Numbered from the stretch's first letter, positions 1 through 6,776 are shown. The stretch is 8,073 nt of DNA from a bacterium (GCA_021784265.1 JAJXTA010000102.1:1-8073); one strand, 5' to 3'. Translations and numbers: made by a program. Notes: a model not told the origin generated them from the sequence alone.

Positions 1-1008
1 GAACCGCGGGTGGCGCTGCTCGGCCGTCGTGGGACCGAAGGAGGCGAGGAACCCGTGCGGATCCAGGAGCTGCTTCCAGGCTACGGCCTTGTCGGGGTCT
101 GGCAGGTTGAAATACCACGGCGTGTACCCGTGCAGCTCCCGGGCGTCGGAGAGCCGGCTGTGGTGGGTCCGGGGCAAGACCTTGAAGAAATGGGCGGCAG
201 GGTCCCACAGGGTGGCCTCGACCAAGTGTTTCAACGTGGTCGCCTTCGCCTCAAACTGCCGGGCGAGCGCGTCCGCGCCGGTCAGCGCGGCGATCTGGGC
301 GATCGCTCGGGCGTCGCCATATTGATAGCTGTTCAGCGTCGCTCGATAACCCTCATGATTGGCTTGCAGTGCCCCGCTGATGGATTCCTCCATGCCGTCG
401 GCCCCGTCCACCTGCCAGTAAAGCCCGTTGGGGTCACGATGGCTGGCCTCCCACGCCTCATAGTTCCGGACCAGGTCCGGGAGCAACTCCCGCGGCAGCC
501 CGGTGTCACCGGTGACCAGCGCCCGGGCCCAGATGGCATCCGCGGCCCAAAAGCTATAGCGGCGCGGGTCGCCCCCTCCCCGAAACCAGAAGCGCGAATA
601 GTCGTCCAGGTACTGCGGCGAGGCCAGCCAGCGCCCTTCGTAGAGATGGTGACCGGCGGCGCACGAGATCGTGTTGTCCTTGCCCGCCCAAGGCACCGGG
701 GGCAGGAACTCGGTGACCACGAACCCCTCGGGAGTTTGCTTGAGATGTTTGCGGTAGGTCCACCAGCGAAAGTAATACGTTGCCTCGAGGGGCGGATCCG
801 GGCACTCGAACAGCGGGATGTTCTCCCGCAAAAAGCTCCACGCGGCGGCGTTGGGGATGGCCGCGACGTAGCGTTCCTCGTCATTCCGATTGAAAGCCTC
901 CACGTAGTGGCGGAAGGCCTCCGCCTGGAGCACGACCGGCGCTGGGGCCGACGGTGAAGCGGTGTGGGCGCTCACGGCCAACCCAAGCGCGAGGATCAGG
1001 AGTCTCAT
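1..1008 (-). CDS. Secreted six-hairpin glycoside hydrolase, MGH1/GH63-like (3' end outside window)
   Basis: The frame stays open from ATG at 1008 to the window edge, giving 336 residues with no stop, so the C-terminal part is missing. The N-terminus (MRLLILALGLAVSAHTA) looks like a short Sec signal peptide, so the enzyme probably acts in the periplasm or outside. Family signatures are 'EFLPPVPWAGKDN' at about residues 100-112, 'NGLYWQVDGADGMEESISG' at 194-212 (an acidic Asp/Glu cluster in the usual active-site region), 'NSYQYGDARAIAQIA' from 226, and 'ARELHGYTPWYFNLP' near 300. This pattern belongs to the alpha/alpha-toroid proteins annotated as MGH1-like or GH63-like hydrolases, often found in Verrucomicrobia and Acidobacteria. 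The substrate cannot be read from sequence. No Shine-Dalgarno is visible. The start lies 23 bases after the sigma-factor stop on the same strand, which suggests co-transcription and perhaps coupled translation. Family call is fairly sure; specificity is unknown. Confidence 0.82.
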   Translation of the reverse strand, partial: MRLLILALGLAVSAHTASPSAPAPVVLQAEAFRHYVEAFNRNDEERYVAAIPNAAAWSFLRENIPLFECPDPPLEATYYFRWWTYRKHLKQTPEGFVVTEFLPPVPWAGKDNTISCAAGHHLYEGRWLASPQYLDDYSRFWFRGGGDPRRYSFWAADAIWARALVTGDTGLPRELLPDLVRNYEAWEASHRDPNGLYWQVDGADGMEESISGALQANHEGYRATLNSYQYGDARAIAQIAALTGADALARQFEAKATTLKHLVEATLWDPAAHFFKVLPRTHHSRLSDARELHGYTPWYFNLPDPDKAVAWKQLLDPHGFLASFGPTTAEQRHPRF

Positions 1009-1031
1009 AGGGTGTTGGGTCCGAAGCGGCC

Positions 1032-1781
1032 TCAGGAGGCGAAGGCGCTAAAGAGGGCCTGCAACTCTTCTTGGACCTGGCTGGCGTCGGCGAGGGTCTG
1101 GGCAATCTCTTCCCGCAGCAGCTCGCGATAGCGGCGCCGCAGCCGATGGACCGCCACCCGCGCCGTCCCTTCGCTCACCCCGAGCGCGAGGGCCGCGTCG
1201 GCGTAAGGTACGGCGCCTTTGCCCATGGTCAAGAACGGCTTGAGGAGGTCGAACTCTCTCCGCTTGTCCGCGGCCACGGTGTCGTCGCGGAGGCGGGTGA
1301 CGACCCGCTCCAGCAGCGTTACGGCCCACGCCCGGTCGTAGAGCTTGTCCGGACTGAGGTCATCGCTGGGCTCGATATGGTACCGCGACTCGGCGTCCTG
1401 CCAGTCGAGCGCGAGGGGCGTAACGCCGCCGCCCCGCTTCCGCCGACGGCTCTTGTCCCATTCATTGGCCAGGAAGTGCTTCAGCGCCGCCAGCAGGAAG
1501 GCGCGGAACCGGCCTTTCTCGCTCCGCACCCCCGCGAGGTAGTTCTTTTCCAGGAACCGGGCGAAAAAGGCCTGGGTGAGGTCTTCGGCGTCCGCCTTCG
1601 AGTGGCCTCGGTGTCGGACGTAGGCGTAGAGGGGATACCAGTAGAGCCGGCAGAGCTCCTCGAGGGCGAGCGCGGCCTGGGGCGACGATTGATGTCCCGC
1701 CGAGAGGACGACCGTCCAGCGGGTCGTCGCGAAGTAGTCGGCGGGGGCAGTCGTGGCCGCGGTGTCGGGGCGGGAGGTCAC
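1032..1781 (-). CDS. ECF-type RNA polymerase sigma factor, kinase-linked
   Basis: The product is 249 residues and directs RNA polymerase to a specific promoter set. It opens with 'YFATTRWTVVL' (16-26), the usual N-terminus of a sigma subgroup common in Verrucomicrobia, Planctomycetes and Acidobacteria. Region 2 spans about 40-116: 'LCRLYWYPLYAYVRHRGH', the acidic motif DAEDLTQ (64-70) in region 2.2, and 'GRFRAFLLAALKHFLANEWD' (90-109) in regions 2.3-2.4. Region 4 lies at about 180-225, with a helix-turn-helix around 'YADAALALGVSEGTARVAVHRLRRRY' split over 193-218. The linker between them (about 118-150) is long and contains 'EPSDDLSPDKLYDRAW'. GTG at 1781 is preferred because it forms a GTGA overlap with the kinase stop and leaves the conserved opening 15 residues in; the same frame stays open upstream to an ATG at 1994, but that part lies inside the kinase gene. 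No anti-sigma gene is visible nearby, so the overlapping kinase is the obvious candidate regulator (inference). Confidence 0.93.
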   Translation of the reverse strand: MTSRPDTAATTAPADYFATTRWTVVLSAGHQSSPQAALALEELCRLYWYPLYAYVRHRGHSKADAEDLTQAFFARFLEKNYLAGVRSEKGRFRAFLLAALKHFLANEWDKSRRRKRGGGVTPLALDWQDAESRYHIEPSDDLSPDKLYDRAWAVTLLERVVTRLRDDTVAADKRREFDLLKPFLTMGKGAVPYADAALALGVSEGTARVAVHRLRRRYRELLREEIAQTLADASQVQEELQALFSAFAS

Positions 1782-4261
1782 GGGGACATTCGCTCGTTCG
1801 CCGCCTTCGGCGCCGTGGTGGCGGGCGAACGGTGGGTAGGTTCCAATTTGAAATCCATGCGCGCCTCTTGTTCGTGCGCGAACGGTTTGGTCAGCAAAAC
1901 ACTGAGTGTCGTCTTGTACCCCGGAGCCGAAGCCGCGAGGGTGTGTTCCTCGTACCAGGTGGGTAACGAGAAGCGGCCCTGGGCATCGGTCCACGCCATC
2001 TGCGGCGCCCGCCGCGGACTCGCCCCGTAGATCAGGTCATCCACCCGGGCGCCAGGCACAGGCGCGCCGGTCGCGGCGTCGATGACCGCGCCGGTGAGGG
2101 TCAGATTGGGAGGCTCCTCGCCCGGCGTTTTGGTAAGGATGGGCAGAATCACGAGCGCGGCCAACGTGGCCAGGATGACCCCACTCCAGGCGATCCGGCG
2201 AGTCCAATCGCGTTTGCCGGGCCCTCCCGCGGCAGGTCGTTTGGCCGCGAAGCCCAAACGGACGTCCCGTCGGGACAAAACCACGAGCGCCCAAATCCCG
2301 ACGGGGAACCCCACGAGATTCCCGGGCGTCACCAGGATCGCCAGGAGGCTGGCCGCGACCGCCGTCCGGTAGGATTCCAACCGCATCATCCGCAGCGCCC
2401 CGACCAGCGTCACGCTGCAGAGCGCGAAGGGAGTCAGCAGCAGCAGGAGCGTGGCCGACTCGGACAGGGTGCCGGCAGGCGGTGGTCCGCCCAGAAAGGG
2501 ACGGAACAGATACACCGCAATCGGGATCAGGAGCCAATTGAGAATCCCGGTCACCAACAGGCCGATGGCGGGGGCGCGGACCTCCCGAGCAAGCCTCTGG
2601 AGAGCCTGCGCATCCGGCACCACGACCGTACCCGCGGCGGCGGCAGGCTTGGGCGGGTACAGGTTCCGCCCGGTGCGGCTGGCGCGGGGGAAGATCGGGG
2701 AGGGGAACGGCCAGCAACCCAGGAGTTTGACCAGTGCGACCACGAGAACCGCGGCGCCCGCCGAACCCGCCAAGTAGTTGAGCGGGCGGGGCAACCAAGG
2801 CGCCAGCAATAGATCAGCCAAGCAGACCAGCACCGTGAAGACCAACCGGGCGGGCTGCCAGGCGCTCCGCGGGCTCAGCGAGGGCGTTGGCTGGGCGGCG
2901 GGAGCGCCAGGGCGCGGTTCCTGACCCAGGCTGGCACGCTCGACGATGATGGCCGCGCCGATGAGCCCGAAAAAGCCCGTAAAGCCGGCAAAGCCGAAGC
3001 ACCCGCGCCAACCCGGCAGCGGGACGTAGCCGAGAAACCCCAAGAAGCCCAAGAAGCCCAGCGCGGAGAGGTTGGCCAGCCGCAGCGCCCAAGGCGAAGT
3101 GAACGTCAGGCCGAAGACCAGGCCGACCAGTTGACCCCACGTCGGGCTGGGGCCGCCGCGGGCGTTGTCGGCCGCCAGCGCGCCACGTTGGCCGCCGGCG
3201 ATGGTTTCCACGTCCGACTTCACCTCGCTCACGTGTTGGTAGCGTCGTTCCGGTTCCTTCTCCAACGCATGGAGGACCACCTCGTCCAGCCGGACATCCA
3301 CCCGCACCCGGTTCGAGGGCGGCGGGAACTTACCCAAGGGCAGTTCGCCGGTGAGCATTTCGTAGAACACCACCCCCACCGAGTAGATGTCGGCCCGGTG
3401 ATCAACCGCGAGCGGGTGTTCGATCTGCTCTGGGGCCATGTAATGCGGCGTGCCCATGATTTGGCCCTCGCCCGTCAGGCGCGGCTTCGAAGGCTCGCGG
3501 CCGAGAATCTTCGCCAGACCGAAATCAGCGATCTTCACCCGGCCTTTGCGATCCACCAGCACGTTCTCGGGTTTGATGTCCCGGTGGACGATCCCTTCAT
3601 CGTGGGCGTATTGGAGCGCGTCGCAGATTTGGGGGATAATCTGGAGCGCCTCGCGCGGCGCCAGACGATGGGTCTTCTCCAGTTGCCGCAGATTCACCCC
3701 GTCCACGAACTCCATCACGAAGTAATGAAACAGGCTCCCGGGAGCCGGGCGGGGGTTCGGCGGGGACGCGCCGCTGGGCGGGGACGCGGGTGTTGGGCCG
3801 AGCGCGGGCGCTTCCCCAGCCCCGGCGGCCGTGGTCTGGCCCTCGCCGACGTGGCCAAAATCATAGACCGCAATGATATTCGGATGGTTCAGCCGGGCCA
3901 AGGCTCGGGCCTCGCGATTGAACCGCTCGGCAAAGTTGGTTTCGCCCGGGGCCTGGGCGGGGAGGATCTTCAACGCGACCAACCGATCCAGCGCCGGCTG
4001 GCGGGCCTTGTACACCGCCCCCATCCCACCCTGGCCGACGCAGCTCAACACCTCCAGTTGCGGGAACAACGACGCCACCTCGGCGACCGTCGGCGGGTGG
4101 AACGGGGCCGGCTGGGGGTGGGTGGCGGTCTCGGCCGTCGCGCCCTGTTGGAGCAGGCAGGCCGGACACAGCCCTGCCAGCACGCCCTTGGGCAAGGCCG
4201 CCCCGCACTCCGGGCACTCCCTCGGATTGGCGGCGCTTTCATGACGCATACTCTCGTTCAT
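1778..4261 (-). CDS. Membrane Ser/Thr protein kinase with zinc ribbon and carboxypeptidase-regulatory-like tail
   Basis: This is an 827-residue Hanks-type kinase. Residues 16-35 form a CPxC...CPxC zinc ribbon. The kinase domain runs from about 69 to 355: glycine loop GQGGMG (76-81), Lys98, Glu117, catalytic HRDIKPEN (226-233), DFG (246-248) and APE (276-278), so it should be active. A Pro/Ala-rich insert occupies about 141-176. From about 377 there are several hydrophobic segments, including FLGFLGFLG (403-411), 473-490, 494-514, 564-586, 603-623 and 634-662, then a final one at 690-709. Residues 719-809 resemble a carboxypeptidase regulatory-like (CarboxypepD_reg) beta-sandwich: 'GAVIDAATGAPVPGARV', 'TDAQGRFSL', 'ASAPGYKT'. 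That domain may face the periplasm, but the membrane-pass count is uncertain. ATG at 4261 is chosen over an open frame reaching 4393 because it has a GGGGAGGG Shine-Dalgarno four to five bases upstream and the zinc ribbon starts soon after. It overlaps the sigma gene by 4 bases. Substrate protein is unproven; the adjacent sigma factor is the best guess. Confidence 0.92.
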   Translation of the reverse strand: MNESMRHESAANPRECPECGAALPKGVLAGLCPACLLQQGATAETATHPQPAPFHPPTVAEVASLFPQLEVLSCVGQGGMGAVYKARQPALDRLVALKILPAQAPGETNFAERFNREARALARLNHPNIIAVYDFGHVGEGQTTAAGAGEAPALGPTPASPPSGASPPNPRPAPGSLFHYFVMEFVDGVNLRQLEKTHRLAPREALQIIPQICDALQYAHDEGIVHRDIKPENVLVDRKGRVKIADFGLAKILGREPSKPRLTGEGQIMGTPHYMAPEQIEHPLAVDHRADIYSVGVVFYEMLTGELPLGKFPPPSNRVRVDVRLDEVVLHALEKEPERRYQHVSEVKSDVETIAGGQRGALAADNARGGPSPTWGQLVGLVFGLTFTSPWALRLANLSALGFLGFLGFLGYVPLPGWRGCFGFAGFTGFFGLIGAAIIVERASLGQEPRPGAPAAQPTPSLSPRSAWQPARLVFTVLVCLADLLLAPWLPRPLNYLAGSAGAAVLVVALVKLLGCWPFPSPIFPRASRTGRNLYPPKPAAAAGTVVVPDAQALQRLAREVRAPAIGLLVTGILNWLLIPIAVYLFRPFLGGPPPAGTLSESATLLLLLTPFALCSVTLVGALRMMRLESYRTAVAASLLAILVTPGNLVGFPVGIWALVVLSRRDVRLGFAAKRPAAGGPGKRDWTRRIAWSGVILATLAALVILPILTKTPGEEPPNLTLTGAVIDAATGAPVPGARVDDLIYGASPRRAPQMAWTDAQGRFSLPTWYEEHTLAASAPGYKTTLSVLLTKPFAHEQEARMDFKLEPTHRSPATTAPKAANERMSP

Positions 4262-4264
4262 ACA

Positions 4265-4272
4265 CCCTCCCC
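4265..4272 (-). promoter_or_regulatory. Ribosome binding site deciding the kinase start
   Basis: On the minus strand the sequence GGGGAGGG precedes TGT and then ATG at 4261. It is the clearest Shine-Dalgarno match in the window and decides the kinase start against the longer open frame that would begin at 4393. Confidence 0.75.
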
Positions 4273-4444
4273 AGAAGCAATCCCGACGAAATGTTACCGA
4301 TTTTCCGGCCGCCGTGCCACCACAGAAGTGAAGGCGAGAGAGAAGGGCACGGCACGGACCGCCGAGAGCCCCGGACCCTCGGCGGAACACCACGCTCGAC
4401 CCCGCCGGGTTATGGGGAACCGATGCGCGGGCGTGCCTCGGAAC

Positions 4445-4463
4445 CGCGGCGGACCGAGCCGCG
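4445..4463. other. Short inverted repeat in the parA-kinase gap
   Basis: CGCGGC (4445-4450) and GCCGCG (4458-4463) are perfect complements around a 7-base loop. It could fold in RNA read from either strand. No T-run follows on either side, so it is not a convincing intrinsic terminator; a 6-bp GC stem can also arise by chance at this GC content. Confidence 0.3.
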
Positions 4464-4505
4464 AACGTGAGAGAGCGGTGGTCTTATTGCGCGGGACTGA
4501 CCCTT

Positions 4506-4542
4506 CCCGCGTGCGGTTCTCCCGACGAGTCGGGACTGCGGG
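4506..4542 (-). other. Inverted repeat downstream of parA, possible transcript end
   Basis: An inner perfect stem TCCCGA/TCGGGA with a 4-base loop lies at 4520-4535. Outer arms CCCGC (4506-4510) and GCGGG (4538-4542) can extend it across unequal internal loops. It sits 35 bases past the parA stop in the direction of parA transcription, where a terminator or 3'-end stabilising hairpin would be expected. It lacks a U-tract, so termination is only a guess. Confidence 0.35.
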
Positions 4543-4577
4543 CGGGGAGAGGGCGAGTTGCCTAGCGGCGGGTGAAG

Positions 4578-5360
4578 CTACGCCGTCTTGTCGAGGCGCG
4601 TGAGGAGTTCTTGCGTCAAGACCTCGTAGGCGGAGGCGCCGGCGCTGTATCGGTCGTAGTAAATGATGGGTTTGCCGTAGCTGGGCGCCTCGGCCAGCCG
4701 GGTCGTGCGCGGGATAACGGTGTCGAAGACCAAACCGCCGAAGTGCTCGCGCACCTCGCTCACGACCTGCTGCGAGAGACGCGTGCGCCCGTCGAACATG
4801 GTCATTACCACGCCCAGGAGCCGGAGCGCCGGGTTGGTGCCGGAATCGCGCAGTTGATCCAACAGGCGGGTCAGCATCGAGAGGCCCTCCAAGGCGTAGT
4901 ACTCGCACTGCAACGGGACCAGGAGGTAGTCGGCGGCGGCGAAGGCGTTGAGGGTGAGAATCCCGAGCGAAGGCGGGCAATCGACGAGGATCAGCTCGTG
5001 GTTTGGACGGGCGCGGAGTGGGGCCAGGGCGGCCTTAAGGCGGCCCAAGTGATTGTCCAGCCGGGACAACTCGATCTCGGCCCCGCACATATCCAGTTCG
5101 CTCGGGATGACGTCCAACCGCTCGAAGCCGCCGGGCTTGATCTTGCCGCTTAACGCCTCTTCGCCTAACAACGCGCGGTAGGCGCTGCCGCCCTCGGTCT
5201 TCTCGAGGCCCAGCCCGCTGGTGGCGTTGGCTTGGGGGTCCAAATCCAGGAGGAGGACCCGTTGCCCCACGGCGGCCAGGCAGGCGGCCAAGTTCACGGT
5301 GGTGGTGGTCTTGCCCACACCCCCCTTTTGGTTGGCCACGGCGATGACTTTGGTCGGCAC
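4578..5360 (-). CDS. parA: ParA/Soj-type partitioning ATPase
   Basis: The 260-residue product is a complete ParA/Soj/MinD-superfamily ATPase, the usual length for chromosomal Soj. The deviant Walker A motif KGGVGKTT is at 12-19 with the signature lysine (K12), Walker A' 'DLDPQANAT' at 39-47, and Walker B 'LILVDCPP' at 123-130. Further ParA landmarks include '[13 protein letters not shown]', '[17 protein letters not shown]', '[18 protein letters not shown]' and '[14 protein letters not shown]'. Such proteins bind DNA non-specifically as ATP dimers and, with ParB and parS, segregate replication origins or plasmids. The GTG at 5360 is the first normal start after an in-frame TAA four codons upstream; no Shine-Dalgarno is visible, so translation may be weak or leaderless. 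The gene after it on the strand is a kinase, not parB. Family assignment is very secure; whether it is the main chromosomal ParA or an orphan paralogue cannot be told here. Confidence 0.95.
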   Translation of the reverse strand: MPTKVIAVANQKGGVGKTTTTVNLAACLAAVGQRVLLLDLDPQANATSGLGLEKTEGGSAYRALLGEEALSGKIKPGGFERLDVIPSELDMCGAEIELSRLDNHLGRLKAALAPLRARPNHELILVDCPPSLGILTLNAFAAADYLLVPLQCEYYALEGLSMLTRLLDQLRDSGTNPALRLLGVVMTMFDGRTRLSQQVVSEVREHFGGLVFDTVIPRTTRLAEAPSYGKPIIYYDRYSAGASAYEVLTQELLTRLDKTA

Positions 5361-5504
5361 GCGGTCGATTTAAGGCCACACGCCCCGAGGGGGCAAGGTC
5401 AAGCTGTGCCGGACGCGGTCCTCCGGCTGCCGCGGCGTGCCGGCAACGGTGTCCAGCGGCCGATTCGCCTCTGAACACGGTCCGCCCTGGACGGTCCAAT
5501 CCTC
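5361..5504. promoter_or_regulatory. Divergent intergenic region between parA and the HEAT-repeat gene
   Basis: These 144 bases must hold the 5' ends of two divergent genes. Next to the parA start the minus strand reads CCTTAAATCGACCGC and then GTG, with an in-frame TAA but no Shine-Dalgarno. A perfect 5-bp hairpin GCCCC/GGGGC with a 3-base loop lies at 5382-5394. The plus-strand gene is preceded by an in-frame TGA (5472-5474) and only a weak GGACGG (5489-5494). I could not identify -35/-10 boxes with confidence. Confidence 0.45.
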
Positions 5505-6734
5505 ATGATTCGCTCCCGGTGGCTGCGGTTGGCTGGGCGGTTGGCCTTGGTGGCGGTGTTCCTCGGGGCGGGGTTGTGGTGGCTTCGTGGGCCGGTCACT
5601 CTGGGGAGCGGCTCGCGGGATTGGCTGGCGACGGAGGCGGCGAAATGGAGCCAGCTTGATCATCGGCTCTCCAGCGCTGGGGAGGCTGCCCTGCCAACGG
5701 GGGTCTCCCCGAGGGAAGTGGTCGAGCTGGCCGTGACGTGGCGGGTCGAGCGGCGGGCGCTGGCGGCGGAGGTCGAGCCCAGAACGCCGGTGCTCTTGGC
5801 CGCCGTGGCGGGTGGCGATCCTGGCGCCTGCGCCAAGGCTGGGGAACTGCTCGGCGCGTTTGGAGCTCTGCGCGTGCCGGTAGTCGTGGCTTTGGTCCGT
5901 GATCTCCGCGCCCACGAATCCATCGTCCACCTGGTCTATCGTCACGGCTGGGATCGCCTCCCTCCGGCCTGGCGCTGGCCAGTCCTTGCGCCGGCACCCA
6001 ACAGCTTCCGGTCGGCCACGGCGACGCCGGTTCCCGTTGCGGGGCCGAGCGGGGGAACGCGAGCCGGACCCACCCGGCTCTACGCGCAGGCGAACCTGCA
6101 AGCGCCCTGGCATGTCCGCCGCATCGCGGCGAGGCAAGCCCTCACCGGGCTGATCCAGCGCGCCCAAAACGCGGGCGACCAAGCGGTGGTGCGGGCGGCG
6201 ATCCACGGCTTGGTGGAGGCCCTCGAGGGTCCGGACCCGTGGGTAAGCTGGGACGCCGCCTCCCTGCTCGGCCAGTTCCGACCGGGCGCCGCCGAGACCA
6301 CCGCCGCGCTGGCCAAGGCGGCCCGCGACCCCCGGCACGCGCCCCTCCTGCGGTCCCTCTGTCTCAAGCGGCTGGTGGAGCAGGAACCAAGCGCTCCGGC
6401 CACGCTCGCGGTGTTGGCAGACTGGCTGCGGGACCCCAATCCCTACGCCCGCGACCAAGCGATCCATCTGCTGGCGGTCGTGGGCAGGCCCGCGGCAGAG
6501 GCCGCCTCGGCTCGATTCGTCCGGGGGCTGACTGGGCTCGTTCGCGCCGACCCGGTGCCGGCAGTGCGGGCGTGCGCCTACGCCGCCTTGGTTGCCCAGG
6601 ACCCCGAGGCGGCGCGCGCTTGTCCCACGCCAAGGGTGTCGCCCGAGCGGCTGGCCCAGTTCCACGCGGACACTCCGGGCGAGTGGACTTACTCCCAACC
6701 AAGCCCGGCCGTGCTAAGGTCGGTGCCGCGGTGA
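5505..6734 (+). CDS. Membrane-anchored HEAT-repeat protein
   Basis: The product has 409 residues. After a basic start (MIRSRWLRLAGR) there is one hydrophobic segment at about 10-28, which should act as an uncleaved signal anchor with the rest in the periplasm, or as a signal peptide. The body is Ala/Leu/Arg-rich and alpha-helical. From about residue 200 there are HEAT-like helical pairs: 'WHVRRIAARQALTGL', 'VSWDAASLLGQF', 'LLRSLCLKRLVEQ', 'PYARDQAIHLLAVVG' and 'PAVRACAYAALVAQDP', each with the typical Asp/Arg turn. Such solenoids are protein-binding scaffolds with no catalytic role of their own. A less regular N-terminal part (about 35-190) includes a Pro-rich stretch near 150-180. ATG at 5505 follows an in-frame stop at 5472, with only a CTG as alternative start. 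It diverges from parA, which gives no clear functional link. The partner is unknown. Confidence 0.78.
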   Translation: MIRSRWLRLAGRLALVAVFLGAGLWWLRGPVTLGSGSRDWLATEAAKWSQLDHRLSSAGEAALPTGVSPREVVELAVTWRVERRALAAEVEPRTPVLLAAVAGGDPGACAKAGELLGAFGALRVPVVVALVRDLRAHESIVHLVYRHGWDRLPPAWRWPVLAPAPNSFRSATATPVPVAGPSGGTRAGPTRLYAQANLQAPWHVRRIAARQALTGLIQRAQNAGDQAVVRAAIHGLVEALEGPDPWVSWDAASLLGQFRPGAAETTAALAKAARDPRHAPLLRSLCLKRLVEQEPSAPATLAVLADWLRDPNPYARDQAIHLLAVVGRPAAEAASARFVRGLTGLVRADPVPAVRACAYAALVAQDPEAARACPTPRVSPERLAQFHADTPGEWTYSQPSPAVLRSVPR

Positions 6735-6776
6735 GGGTGCGCGGATTGCTTGCGCCGGAACCACGGTGATGGCAGC

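Larger units (their letters stand above)
4262..4577. other. Gene-free gap between parA and the kinase gene
   Basis: This 316-base stretch separates the parA stop from the kinase start on the same strand. Open frames here continue from neighbouring shadow frames and show no recognisable protein. It contains the kinase Shine-Dalgarno (4265-4272), two short perfect inverted repeats (4445-4463 and 4520-4535), and an AT-richer patch at about 4283-4307 just before the kinase that is the likeliest place for its promoter. I see no parS-like 16-bp palindrome, no tRNA and no ParB remnant. Confidence 0.6.

Noticed and set aside
10..957. Long plus-strand open frame opposite the glycoside hydrolase.
   Set aside because: It is Arg/Gly/Pro/Val-rich with no recognisable motif, and the opposite strand encodes a clear hydrolase with signal peptide through the whole stretch.
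1782..1994. Extended sigma-factor start at ATG 1994.
   Set aside because: It would add 71 residues lying wholly inside the kinase coding sequence with no conserved features; the GTG at 1781 gives the normal N-terminus.
1071..2030. Plus-strand open frame of 319 codons opposite the sigma factor.
   Set aside because: Sequence has no family features; the minus strand carries all sigma-70 region 2 and 4 motifs. High GC removes stops from the antisense frame.
4262..4393. Extended kinase start at ATG 4393.
   Set aside because: The extra 44 residues show no conserved features and the good Shine-Dalgarno lies inside this stretch, just before the ATG at 4261.
3131..4603. Plus-strand open frame of 490 codons opposite the kinase.
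   Set aside because: It mirrors the kinase catalytic domain, is rich in Arg, His and Gly, and shows no domain pattern.
4294..4980. Minus-strand open frame spanning the parA 3' part and the following gap.
   Set aside because: It is out of frame with parA over most of its length, has Arg/Pro-rich low-complexity composition and no motif; it does not rescue a ParB.
5370..6698. Minus-strand open frame of 442 codons opposite the HEAT-repeat gene.
   Set aside because: The plus strand encodes a signal anchor followed by regular HEAT helices; the minus frame is Arg/Gly/Pro-rich without structure.
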